A stretch of 64,000 nucleotides of DNA from JAXGPL01 sp040766985. GTDB taxonomy: Bacteria; Bacillota; Sulfobacillia; JAUYEG01. How positions within the stretch are numbered: position 1 is the stretch's first letter; each line of letters begins with the position of its first letter. The stretch is taken from contig JAXGPL010000010.1 of assembly GCA_040766985.1 (NCBI GenBank), positions 46,742-110,741 of the forward strand, in the 5' to 3' direction. Below the pieces are notes generated by a model. That model had not been told where the DNA came from. It saw only the letters and a list, made by a program, of their open reading frames with translations, and searched no databases. The position numbers and the translations under genes were made by a program. Shown here in pieces: positions 34,527 to 42,939 of the stretch.

Positions 34527-36164
34527 ATGAGCAATCAAGCCAAGAATCGCTCCGGGGAGGGGTTTGGGCTGTTTTTGGCATTGGGCCTGGTCAACGTCCG
34601 CCGCAACCTCGGGCGTAGCATGCTCGCGGTAACCGGGGCCACACTCGCGGCGATGATCATAACGTCCATGATCGCCCTGTCGTCCGGCTACCCTGCGATG
34701 GGCTGGATGTCGATGCGGGCCTTCATGGGCGCGGATGTGATCGTCTACCACACCCCGCACCTGGTTAGGCCCGGGTCGCTGGGCGGCGGGCCTTTGGCTG
34801 CCGGAGTGGCGACTGGCCCTGTGGCCGCCGGGGCGATTGACCCTGTGGCTGCCGGTGTCGCAACTGAATCTCCGGCCGAGTGGTCCTTTGCCACCGTCCC
34901 CATCGATCAGTACAGCGACCTGCAGTCGTTTCATCCGGAGCTATACTCCCACGGGTTCCTCAGCCCCCAGGGAGACGAGTTTCCGCCGCTCGACGTAAGC
35001 GCTGTCGAGTCCACGCTCGCGGCCAGCGGCCACGTCAAGGGCGTGAGCCCGGCCTACTTCCTCCCGTCCGTGCGTCTTGAGTTTGACGTTCCGGACAGGG
35101 AGAGCCCCGAGGGCACCCGCACAGTCGCGCTGCCGCGCACGGTCCTTCGCAGCCGGGACTTCGGCTTCCAGGCCGCCGTCGGCGGCTGGCCCTTCGATCA
35201 ACTGCTGGTCGAAGGCCGGGTCCCCGGCCCTGGTGAGAAGTTCGCCGCGGTAGGGTTGGTGGACGCAATGCTTTCGCAGTTCGGTCACGAGGAGGTTCCG
35301 CGGCCGGGTACCGTAGCCCGCCTGTATGTCCCGCGGGTGGCCGTGGAGCCCGGCGGCGAATGGGTCATCGATTACACCCACCAGACCCGGTTTGATATCG
35401 AGGTCGTCGGCAACTATGCCACCCCCACCGGCGTCGTCGCCTGGACGTCGCCCGACGGCACAACAATGGTGGAGGAGCAGTTCTGGATCACGCCCCAAGT
35501 CCAGGTTCCTGAAGGTTTCTTCGCCGGGGTCTTCGCGGCGGTCAGCGGTGGCGCCGATCTCACGCACGCGCTGCAGATCGGTGTGGCAGTCACGCCGTTC
35601 TCCGAGGTGGAGAACATCGCTGCAGCCATCCAGGGGCAGTTGCCGGGCGCCAGCGTCATCAGCGTGCCGCGCCAGGCGGACATCGCCGCCGTCAGGGGGC
35701 TGCCCGCGGCCGCCATCCGCGCCCCGCTGGAGGTTCTGGGCGACCCGACCGTACAGCAGATCGGGTTGCCGGTCGACCTCAACCAGGCGATTATCGTCAT
35801 GGTGTCGCTGATCGCGGCCCTCTTGCTGGCTGCCAACATGCTCTTTCTGGTTGCGCAGCGGCGGCGTGAGATCGGAGTGCTCAAGGCGATCGGCGCCCGC
35901 GCCCGGGACATCGGCCTGATGATCCTGACCGAAGCGCTCACGCTCAATCTGGCCGGCATGGTCATCGGTTTCCTCGTGATCAGGGTGTTCGCGACATGGA
36001 CATTGATATCCAACAAAATCCCATTGGCCGAAATCGGCAGGACCACGCTTTCCGACTTCCTAGTCGTCGCAACGGCGGGCGCATCGGCCGCTGCGGCCTT
36101 CGGTCTCCTGCCCGCCTGGCAGATGGCCAGGCTGACCAGTCTGGAGGTGCTCCGCAATGAATAG
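34527..36164 (+). CDS. FtsX/MacB-type ABC transporter permease
   Basis: About 545 residues from ATG 34527 (GTG 34503 is possible; neither has a strong SD). An N-terminal helix (MLAVTGATLAAMIITSMIAL) is followed by a large extracytoplasmic domain, including a Val/Ala/Gly-rich repeat stretch near residues 90-115, and three C-terminal helices typical of FtsX permeases (IIVMVSLIAALLLAANMLFL, ALTLNLAGMVIGFLVI, VVATAGASAAAAFGLLPA) with the cytoplasmic loop motif RREIGVLKAIGARARDI. It overlaps the ATPase gene by 8 nt. Such transporters usually work in envelope stress, peptide or lipoprotein handling rather than classic import. Confidence 0.88.
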   Translation: MSNQAKNRSGEGFGLFLALGLVNVRRNLGRSMLAVTGATLAAMIITSMIALSSGYPAMGWMSMRAFMGADVIVYHTPHLVRPGSLGGGPLAAGVATGPVAAGAIDPVAAGVATESPAEWSFATVPIDQYSDLQSFHPELYSHGFLSPQGDEFPPLDVSAVESTLAASGHVKGVSPAYFLPSVRLEFDVPDRESPEGTRTVALPRTVLRSRDFGFQAAVGGWPFDQLLVEGRVPGPGEKFAAVGLVDAMLSQFGHEEVPRPGTVARLYVPRVAVEPGGEWVIDYTHQTRFDIEVVGNYATPTGVVAWTSPDGTTMVEEQFWITPQVQVPEGFFAGVFAAVSGGADLTHALQIGVAVTPFSEVENIAAAIQGQLPGASVISVPRQADIAAVRGLPAAAIRAPLEVLGDPTVQQIGLPVDLNQAIIVMVSLIAALLLAANMLFLVAQRRREIGVLKAIGARARDIGLMILTEALTLNLAGMVIGFLVIRVFATWTLISNKIPLAEIGRTTLSDFLVVATAGASAAAAFGLLPAWQMARLTSLEVLRNE

Positions 36165-36900
36165 ACGGCGCGTCAACAACGGCGCAGACGACCTTCCCCC
36201 GGACGGCGCCGGCGGCCCGCTGCTCAGGGCGATCAACCTCAACAAGTCGTATTTCCTTGGTGAAACCATCTACGCCGTCAATGACGTGAGCCTGGCGATC
36301 GATCCGGGCGAGTTCATTGTCATCGTCGGCCCTTCGGGGTGCGGCAAGACCACCCTTCTGAGCTTGCTCGGGGGCCTTGACAGGCCGAACTCGGGCGAGG
36401 TGATGCTCGCGGGCCAGCGCTACAGCAAGCTAAGCGAGAACGGACTCGCGCAGTTGCGTCGCAACCACATCGGGTTCGTGTTCCAGTTCTTCAACCTGAT
36501 CTCGCATTTGACGGCCATCGAGAACGTCTCGCTGCCGATGCGCTTCACGCGTCAGGGCAGGAGAGCTATCCGCGAACGCGCCGAGCAGCTCCTGGCGATG
36601 GTGGGCCTCGGCCAGCGCGCGGGCCACCTCCCTCTACAGATGTCCGGCGGCGAACAGCAGCGCGTCGCGATCGCCCGGGCCCTGGCCAACTCGCCCGCCG
36701 TGGTCCTTGCCGACGAGCCAACAGGCAACCTTGACAGCAAGACCAAAGTCGAGATGGCGGAGTTGTTCATGCGCCTGAACGAGGAGTTCAAGCAGACATT
36801 TGTCGTGGTTTCACACGACGAAGGGTTTGCCCGGTACGCCAACAGGGTCTTTAATATGCGGGACGGCCGCATCGAAAGCATCGAGGACGGCGGCCGGTGA
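36157..36900 (+). CDS. ABC transporter ATP-binding protein (LolD/MacB type)
   Basis: 247-residue ATPase partner of the flanking FtsX-type permeases. Walker A GPSGCGKTTLLSLLGG, Q-loop FQFFNLISHLTAIENV, signature MSGGEQQRVAIARALA, Walker B VVLADEPTGNLD and H-loop VVSHDEGFARY are all present. ATG 36157 has SD ggaggtg 7 nt upstream. It overlaps both neighbours, so the three genes form one operon with two different permeases. Confidence 0.95.
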   Translation: MNRRRVNNGADDLPPDGAGGPLLRAINLNKSYFLGETIYAVNDVSLAIDPGEFIVIVGPSGCGKTTLLSLLGGLDRPNSGEVMLAGQRYSKLSENGLAQLRRNHIGFVFQFFNLISHLTAIENVSLPMRFTRQGRRAIRERAEQLLAMVGLGQRAGHLPLQMSGGEQQRVAIARALANSPAVVLADEPTGNLDSKTKVEMAELFMRLNEEFKQTFVVVSHDEGFARYANRVFNMRDGRIESIEDGGR

Positions 36901-38138
36901 ACCGGTACGCGGCCATCTGGCCAATCGCCCGGGGCTCGCTCGTCCGCAACCGGATCCGGTACGCGGTCATGGCGATGCTGCTCGGGCTGGCCGTTGCCGC
37001 GTACCTTCTATACGCCACGTTCATGATCGGCGCCAACGTCGAAGCCGGCCTGGCAATGGAGGAGCATCGGCTGCCCGCGGACATCGTCTACCTTGGGCGG
37101 CAGGCGCTACAGCCGGCCGTGGTCGAGGAATGGGTCCGGCGCGGCGGAGTCGAGCGGGTGGCCCCGTTGCGCCAGACACGCTACCTCACGGAGTACGGCT
37201 CCCTGCGCGTCTTCGCATTGCCAGACGAGAGCCCGGTATGGGCGGTCGCCGGAGTCGATGGCGGTGGTGGAGGCGGCGGTTCCGGCCGGGGTTCCGGCGG
37301 TGCGGCCACGTCCCTTGCCAGGCCGGATTCCGGCGAGGTCCTCGTGCCGGCGGAGCTGTACCAGCGTATAGTGGCCGCCCACGATGCATCCGGCACAGAT
37401 CGGCCGCTGATGTTGACCGTGTTGACACCCGGCGCCCCGGCGTCCGCGGCGCGGCAGTGGCGGGTCGCCGGCGTACACGCGGCCGAGGATTCGATCCTCG
37501 GGGGGGCGGCCATTATCCTTCTCGCCGACCCCGGCCCGCTCCCCAACAGCATGTTCATCTGGACGACGGGGCAGGGCGCGACCAACTCGCTGGCGTCACT
37601 GATCGAGGTGGACTACCTCGGGCCGGGGCGGCCGGTGCTGTACGGGCCGGAGGATCCCACCGTGATCCACACCCGTTCGGCCGAAGTCCTGGCCGAGGGG
37701 ATTTTGGCGCAGACCTACATGCCCGGGTTCGGGATCATGACGATGGTCTTCATCTTCTCGGGCATCGGGCTGTTCACAAGCTCGTCCCTGGCGTTCCTCG
37801 ACCGCAGGCGGGATCTTGCGATCCTCAAGACGATCGGCCTGGAGAATCGCGGGGTGGTGTCACTCTTCTTGATCGAACAGGGCGTGATCGCTGTGGCCGG
37901 TCTGGCGTTCGGCCTGACCGTCGCAGGCATCGCGGTCGCGCGCATGGCAACGTACATTCCCGCGTCCCAGGGGCTGACCGCGGGGTCGATCGTCAAGGCC
38001 GTGATCGCGGGCCTTGCCATCCAAGGGGCGGGCGTCGTCGTCCCGGCCCTGGCCGCGCGTATCGCCACGGTCAACCAGCTGCTCTTCGACCAGCCCATAC
38101 CGCTGTATTACCGTCGCGTTTACCAGAGTGAGGTGTGA
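36897..38138 (+). CDS. FtsX-type ABC transporter permease
   Basis: 413 residues from GTG 36897, overlapping the ATPase stop. An N-terminal helix (YAVMAMLLGLAVAAYLLYAT), an extracytoplasmic domain with a Gly-rich run near residues 120-135, then three C-terminal helices (MTMVFIFSGIGLFTSSSLAF, GVIAVAGLAFGLTVAGIAV, VIAGLAIQGAGVVVPALAA) and the loop motif DRRRDLAILKTIGLENRG. It is a second, different permease, so the transporter is probably a heterodimer of 34527 and 36897. Only 4 nt separate it from MutL copy 3. Confidence 0.88.
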   Translation: MNRYAAIWPIARGSLVRNRIRYAVMAMLLGLAVAAYLLYATFMIGANVEAGLAMEEHRLPADIVYLGRQALQPAVVEEWVRRGGVERVAPLRQTRYLTEYGSLRVFALPDESPVWAVAGVDGGGGGGGSGRGSGGAATSLARPDSGEVLVPAELYQRIVAAHDASGTDRPLMLTVLTPGAPASAARQWRVAGVHAAEDSILGGAAIILLADPGPLPNSMFIWTTGQGATNSLASLIEVDYLGPGRPVLYGPEDPTVIHTRSAEVLAEGILAQTYMPGFGIMTMVFIFSGIGLFTSSSLAFLDRRRDLAILKTIGLENRGVVSLFLIEQGVIAVAGLAFGLTVAGIAVARMATYIPASQGLTAGSIVKAVIAGLAIQGAGVVVPALAARIATVNQLLFDQPIPLYYRRVYQSEV

Positions 38139-38142
38139 TTGC

Positions 38143-40008
38143 ATGGACAAGAGGACAATCGCCGCCGTGGACGTCGGTCACGCGACAACTCAGGCGGCCT
38201 TATTCGAAACCGTCGGGCTCAGCCTACGCCTGCTCGGCCTGGTCCGGATACCGACGCCGCGGGGCCCGCATGCCGACCTGGGCGCCGCGGTCCGCTGCGC
38301 CCTCGATGAGCTTCAGGACCAGACCAGAGCGCCGCTGCTAGACCAAGCAGCCAATCCACTGTCGGCAGCGACGGGGCACAGCGGGGCGCCGGATGAGTGG
38401 TATCTGACGGCCGACGCGGCGGGGCCGGTCAGGGTGACCGTCGCCGGCGTCATCGACGATATCTCGGGCCAATCCGCGCTCAAGGCGGCCCTCAGCTCCG
38501 GCGCCGCTGTGGCCGACCTGCTTGCGATCAACGACGGCCGCCCGGACCACCACAAGGCCCGGGATCTGCGCCAGAATCCGGTCGACCTGATCCTGCTCGC
38601 CGGCGGAGTGGATGAGGGACTGTTCGCGGGCGGCGGTGGCCGGCAGGTGGTCAATATCGCCAAGACCATTGCTATGGCCGGCCCCCACCCCCGTTACGAC
38701 CCCGTGGGCCGGACGACGGTGGTTTTTGCCGGAAGCACCGAGGCCAGGCCGGATGTCGCGGACCAACTGGACGGAACGACCGACGTCCTTTTTGCGGACA
38801 ACGTCCGTCCGGATCTGAGCCTGGAGAACCTCGCCGGTGCGCGGCAGGCCATCGTCGAGTTGTTCCACTCGCGTGTAATACCTGCGGACGGCAGGTGGAA
38901 GGGTGTCGACCGGTACGCCGGTCCCGCGGGTATCATCCCGACTGGGCTGGCCTGCGGGCACGCGGCCGAGTTGCTGGCGGCGGCGTGGAAGGTCAACGTA
39001 ATCGTGGCGGACATCGCCGAGTCCACCCTCAATCTCTACTCGGTGATCGACAACGAGCCAAACCGCACCGTCATTGACGAGTGCGGCCTCAACTACGACT
39101 GCCCGGCCAGCCTTTCCGCACTCGCGGATGCAGCTCTTCTTTGGCTGCCCGTCGACATCGGCAGGGAAGAGGCCGGCAACGTGCTTGCCACGCAGCGCCT
39201 GCGCCCGGCAGCCGTGCCTCAGACGTGGAAGGAGTTGCTCGTCCAGCAGGCGGCGGGCCGCGAGCGGCTGCGCGTCGCGCTTGACGGCCATCGCAAGGTG
39301 GCCGCTCTCCTAAAAGGTATCCACCGGCAGCGTAACATCGACGAGGTCCTCGGCACCTATATCTCGGTCGGCGGTCAGACCATCGTTGACCTCAGCCGCG
39401 TGAGCGTCATCATGGCGACGGGCAGGCAGGTGGCGGCTGCGACGACGCCGGGTCAGGCGATGAGCCTGATCGTCGACGGCCTTCAGCCGCAGGGTATCAC
39501 TCAGGTCCTGGCGGACGAGCGCGGGCTGCTGCCCCACCTTGGGGCCCTTGCGCGTACCGACGAGTCGCTTGCCGCGCAGATTCTGAGCGAAAGCTGGTAC
39601 GAGCGTCTGGGCGTCGTCGTCGCTCCCGTCCCGCGTGAGCGCGGCGGCTCGCTCTTCCGGCGCCAGGGCGCGCGCATTGCGTCGGTCCGGATCGAGCGCG
39701 AAGACGGTACGCAGATCCGCGAAACCGTCGATTACGGAGCGCTCAAGCGCATCCCGCTGCGCGAGGACGAAGTCGTGCGGGTGACGGTTTCACCGGACCG
39801 GGGCCACGACGCGGGGGCGGGCTATGGGGTTACGGCGAGGCTCGCCGGTGGCGGACGGCTCGGGGTGATCCTCGACGGGCGCGGGCGTCCCGTGTCTCTG
39901 CCGCAGAATCCTGCGCGCAGGCAGTCGCGGATCGCCGCCTGGCTCAGGACAATGGAGGCGTATCCCGAATCAGTGCTGGCCAATGCCGGCGCAGGGGAGG
40001 CGAACTGA
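38143..40008 (+). CDS. MutL/GlmL-family protein, copy 3, degenerate ATP site
   Basis: 621 residues from ATG 38143 (SD gaggtgtga). Clearly homologous to copies 1 and 2 (DVGHATTQA, LILLAGGVDEG, PTGLACG, PQTWKELLVQQAAGRERLR, VILDGRGRPVSLP), but all three nucleotide motifs are altered: phosphate-1 loses the Ser and Lys (DVGHATTQA for DVGSTTTKA), phosphate-2 reads VADIAESTLNLYSV for GVDIGGATTDVFSV, and the adenosine motif VGSGGVLSHAPR has become IMATGRQVAAATTPG. It is therefore probably not an active ATPase. It lies 4 nt after the ABC permease and 1 nt before its partner gene, so it is very likely co-expressed with the transporter. The role is unknown; a structural or regulatory pseudo-ATPase is the best guess. 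Confidence 0.8.
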   Translation: MDKRTIAAVDVGHATTQAALFETVGLSLRLLGLVRIPTPRGPHADLGAAVRCALDELQDQTRAPLLDQAANPLSAATGHSGAPDEWYLTADAAGPVRVTVAGVIDDISGQSALKAALSSGAAVADLLAINDGRPDHHKARDLRQNPVDLILLAGGVDEGLFAGGGGRQVVNIAKTIAMAGPHPRYDPVGRTTVVFAGSTEARPDVADQLDGTTDVLFADNVRPDLSLENLAGARQAIVELFHSRVIPADGRWKGVDRYAGPAGIIPTGLACGHAAELLAAAWKVNVIVADIAESTLNLYSVIDNEPNRTVIDECGLNYDCPASLSALADAALLWLPVDIGREEAGNVLATQRLRPAAVPQTWKELLVQQAAGRERLRVALDGHRKVAALLKGIHRQRNIDEVLGTYISVGGQTIVDLSRVSVIMATGRQVAAATTPGQAMSLIVDGLQPQGITQVLADERGLLPHLGALARTDESLAAQILSESWYERLGVVVAPVPRERGGSLFRRQGARIASVRIEREDGTQIRETVDYGALKRIPLREDEVVRVTVSPDRGHDAGAGYGVTARLAGGGRLGVILDGRGRPVSLPQNPARRQSRIAAWLRTMEAYPESVLANAGAGEAN

Positions 40009-40009
40009 C

Positions 40010-41206
40010 ATGGCGGTGGAACGCGAGACGTTGGTCAGCCATGACGCGACGGCGATTCGCCACATCCGCAGGCTCGATCAAGGCGGCGAGGTGCTCCTGG
40101 AACCCGGTGCGCAGGTGGAGCCGGGCTCCCTCATCGGCCACAACAGTTCCGAGGAGTTGCTACACTATCTGCGGGTCGAGGCCGACGAGTCAAGGCTGCT
40201 CGCAAAGATGCTCAAGCAGGTTGGCGACGAGGTCAAGCGCGGCGAGCCGGTGGCCTATTACATGTTCATGTTCGGCCTCGGGTACCGGGAATACGTCTCC
40301 CCCGTCAACGGGACGATCGTCACCTTCGATCCGCGCGCCGGGCTGATCGGCATCCGTGAGCACCCGATGCCCGTTCACGCCGGCCTCGCCGGGACCGTGG
40401 ACGAAGTGATCCCCGGTTACGGCGTCGTCATCAGGACACACGGCGCGATGGTCCAGGGCACCGCGGGGTGGGGCGGCGTGGCGTGGGGGGAGCTGCTTCT
40501 CCTCGTGGACATGCCGGCCGCGGAGGCCGACCTGGTCCAGGTCGGACCGGGGGTAAGGGGGAAGGTCGTCGTCACTGGTCGCTACGCCGACCTGCGGTTA
40601 ATGCAGGCGTGCTACAGGCACGGCGCCCGGGCCCTGATCGCCGGCGGAATCGACCAGCTGGCGGCCGACGAGTTCACTGCCTTCACCGCGGGGATGACCT
40701 ATGAGGAGTACGCGACCCGCTACTATTCAGGCGCTGCCTTGGATGAGGACGCCCCCGACGGGACCGACACTGTCCGTATGCCAATCATCGCCCTCGACGG
40801 CCTGGGGCGCGTCCCAATCCGTGAACAGGCGTTTTCGATCCTTGCCCGCCATGCCGGGCGCGGCGCGTTCGTAGATGCGCAGGACCAGGAGGTGCTGAGC
40901 GGCAACGCACCGGTAGTCATCTTCGCCGAACCAGACGGCGCCGCAACGGCAATTCGCTCGGACGCCCCGGCGGGCAGGGTATCGCTATCGGTGGTGCCAG
41001 GTCCGCTGCGGGCCGTCGTGCCCGGCGCCATCGTGAGGGTCGTCGGCGGCCCGCACAACGGGCATAGCGGCAGTGTGCGCGAAATCGCCGCAGAGGTTAC
41101 ACTGGAGACAGGTCTCCAGTCGCAGGGGGCGGTAATTGACTTCGCCGGCGGCAACCAGGCGGTGGTCCCCCTGGCGAATCTGGAGATCCTCCAACCAGTC
41201 CGGTAG
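40010..41206 (+). CDS. MutL-partner protein 3 (divergent)
   Basis: 398 residues from ATG 40010 (SD ggggagg, 9 nt). It keeps the partner layout: an N-terminal strand unit (IRHIRRLDQGGEVLLEPGAQ), a barrel-sandwich (LKQVGDEVKRGEPVAYYM, then SPVNGTIVTFDPRAGLIGI), a central alpha/beta region (VRGKVVVTGRYADLRLMQA, ALIAGGIDQLAADEF) and a C-terminal KOW-like unit (GAIVRVVGGPHNGHSGSVRE ... AVVPLANLEIL). The strongly conserved blocks of partners 1 and 2 are changed: GIFGVGGET becomes QGTAGWGGVAWGE, and NGATQIRAGVMRPEII becomes a SGNAPVVIFAEPD segment. A central insertion (AADEFTAFTAGMTYEEYATR) is not found in the others. Confidence 0.75.
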   Translation: MAVERETLVSHDATAIRHIRRLDQGGEVLLEPGAQVEPGSLIGHNSSEELLHYLRVEADESRLLAKMLKQVGDEVKRGEPVAYYMFMFGLGYREYVSPVNGTIVTFDPRAGLIGIREHPMPVHAGLAGTVDEVIPGYGVVIRTHGAMVQGTAGWGGVAWGELLLLVDMPAAEADLVQVGPGVRGKVVVTGRYADLRLMQACYRHGARALIAGGIDQLAADEFTAFTAGMTYEEYATRYYSGAALDEDAPDGTDTVRMPIIALDGLGRVPIREQAFSILARHAGRGAFVDAQDQEVLSGNAPVVIFAEPDGAATAIRSDAPAGRVSLSVVPGPLRAVVPGAIVRVVGGPHNGHSGSVREIAAEVTLETGLQSQGAVIDFAGGNQAVVPLANLEILQPVR

Positions 41207-41230
41207 GAGGCAGGCCGTCGTTCTTGAATA

Positions 41231-41934
41231 ATGTCTGACGTGGTTGTGGGCCGGCGGTCTCCGCCGTTTGAGGTGATGTTCGTCACCCCTGACCCCGGCC
41301 CGGACCTCGGCATCGGCCGGGCCGGAGCATTGCTTTCGCTTGTGCGCCGGGCTCTGGCGGGTGGGGTAGACGCAATCCAACTGCGGGCCAAGGGGCTTGC
41401 CTCGGGCCCGCTGTTTGCTCTTGCGGCGCAGTTGATTCCGGTATGCGCGGCACACGGTGCAACGCTCGTGCTCAATGACCGTCTCGATGTGGCGCTTGCC
41501 TGCCGCGCGGGGGCATCCAGTTGGGCGAGCGGTCGCTTCCTGTGGCTATCGCCAGGCAGGTTGCCGCGAGCTGCAGGGTAGGTCCCGCAAAGGCGCCCTT
41601 GCTGATCGGGGCGAGCGTTCATGATACGGCCGGGGTTCGGGCTGCGGCTCGGGACGGGGCGGATTACCTGATATACGGCAACGTCTTTTCGTCTGCGTCC
41701 AAGCCCGGCCTCGAGGGAAAGGGCCTCGACGCCCTTAGTACGGCTGTGGCAGCTGCGGGAGACTGTCCCGTGGTAGCGATCGGCGGCATTGACGCCACCA
41801 ATGCGGCAAGCGTCAGGCGGGCGGGAGCCGGCGGCATGGCGGTGATCGGCGCGATCGCGGGCGCAACCGATCCCGTAGCCGCTGCGGCAGGCCTCGTGGC
41901 CGCGTGGCGTCATGCGGACGGCGGACGGAGATGA
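41231..41934 (+). CDS. ThiE/TenI-like protein, one frameshift
   Basis: Second thiamine-phosphate synthase-like TIM barrel, about 234 residues after correction. First part: FEVMFVTPDPGPDLGIG, GGVDAIQLRAKGLASGP and LVLNDRLDVALACRAGA; then a break in the G-run of gcgggggcatcc (about 41508-41512); then GIQLGERSLPV, LIGASVHDTAG, DYLIYGNVFSSASKPG and VVAIGGIDATNA. The GQDDLP motif of ThiE is replaced by GERSLP. Together with thiS and thiG just downstream, this favours TenI (thiazole tautomerase) over ThiE. The start is uncertain: the best SD (aggagg) lies 18 nt before ATG 41231. Confidence 0.8.
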
Positions 41935-41941
41935 GGACGGG

Positions 41942-42148
41942 ATGCAGGTAAAGGTGAACGATCGCCTGGTTGATGTGCCCGCCGGCGCCACCGTTGCGAT
42001 GCTGCTCGCTCAACTCCGCCTGGAGCCGGCCCGTGTCGCGGTCGTGATCGGCGCCGACATCCTCCCACGCGAGGAATACCCGACGCGCGTCCTGGTCGAA
42101 GGCGATTTGCTTGAGCTCATATCCTTCGTTGGTGGTGGTCACGCATGA
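41942..42148 (+). CDS. thiS: Sulfur carrier protein ThiS
   Basis: 68-residue ubiquitin-like protein that carries sulfur as a thiocarboxylate for thiazole synthesis. ATG 41942 gives QVKVNDRLVDVPAGATVAML, RVAVVIGADILPREEYP and EGDLLELISFVGGGHA. Active ThiS proteins end in Gly-Gly; here two residues (HA) follow the glycines, which would need trimming or reflects read-through into the thiG overlap. Overlaps thiG by 4 nt (ATGA). Confidence 0.88.
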   Translation: MQVKVNDRLVDVPAGATVAMLLAQLRLEPARVAVVIGADILPREEYPTRVLVEGDLLELISFVGGGHA

Positions 42149-42939
42149 GCAACGATCGACCGTTTCTGATCGCAGGCCGTCAATTCCGTTCCCGGCTGAT
42201 GGTCGGCACCGGCAAATACTCGAGCCTCGAAGTCATGCGCGATGCCCTCAAGGCATCCGGCGCCGAGATCGTGACGGTCGCGGTCCGCCGGCTCGACCTT
42301 TCTGCTGCGCCAGGCCAGACCGTGCTGGACTACATCCCGCAGCACATGATCCTCCTGCCCAACACGGCAGGGGCCACGACCGTCGAAGAGGCTGTCCGCA
42401 TTGCCAGGCTGGCGCGGGCGGCGGGCCTCGCTTCGGAGCGCAATCACGAGTTCGTCAAGCTTGAGGTCATCGGAGACCCGGAGACGCTCCTTCCAGACGT
42501 AAGCGCCACCGTTGAGGCATGCCGTAGGCTGGTCGCCGAAGGTTTTACCGTGCTACCGTATACCAACGACGACCCCGTCGCAGCGATGCGCCTCGTCGAG
42601 GCCGGTGCTGCGACCGTCATGCCCATGGGCTCGTTCATCGGCTCGGGGCAGGGGGTTCTCGATCCCGATCGCCTGGCGCTCATCCGGCAGCGCGTAACGG
42701 CCGTCCCCGTCGTTGTCGACGCGGGGATCGGCGCCCCTTCGGATGCCGCTCTGAGCATGGAAACCGGCGCTGACGCCGTTCTCGTCAACACGGCCATCGC
42801 CCGATCCCGCGATCCCGTGATGATGGCGGCCGCGATGCGAATGGGAGTCGAAGCCGGACGCACCGCATACCTGGCCGGCCGGATGCCCCGGGCAAGGACG
42901 GCGGCAGCGTCCAGCCCAACCGAGGGGGTACCGAAGTGA
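42145..42939 (+). CDS. thiG: Thiazole synthase ThiG
   Basis: Forms the thiazole ring from deoxyxylulose-5-phosphate, dehydroglycine and ThiS thiocarboxylate. 264-residue TIM barrel with SRLMVGTGKYSSLEVMRDAL, EIVTVAVRRLDL, the Schiff-base lysine in FVKLEVIGD, TVLPYTNDDPVAAMRL and VVVDAGIGAPSDAALSME. ATG 42145 overlaps the thiS stop. ThiH or ThiO, which make dehydroglycine, are not in the window. The stop overlaps the next gene's GTG start. Confidence 0.95.
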   Translation: MSNDRPFLIAGRQFRSRLMVGTGKYSSLEVMRDALKASGAEIVTVAVRRLDLSAAPGQTVLDYIPQHMILLPNTAGATTVEEAVRIARLARAAGLASERNHEFVKLEVIGDPETLLPDVSATVEACRRLVAEGFTVLPYTNDDPVAAMRLVEAGAATVMPMGSFIGSGQGVLDPDRLALIRQRVTAVPVVVDAGIGAPSDAALSMETGADAVLVNTAIARSRDPVMMAAAMRMGVEAGRTAYLAGRMPRARTAAASSPTEGVPK

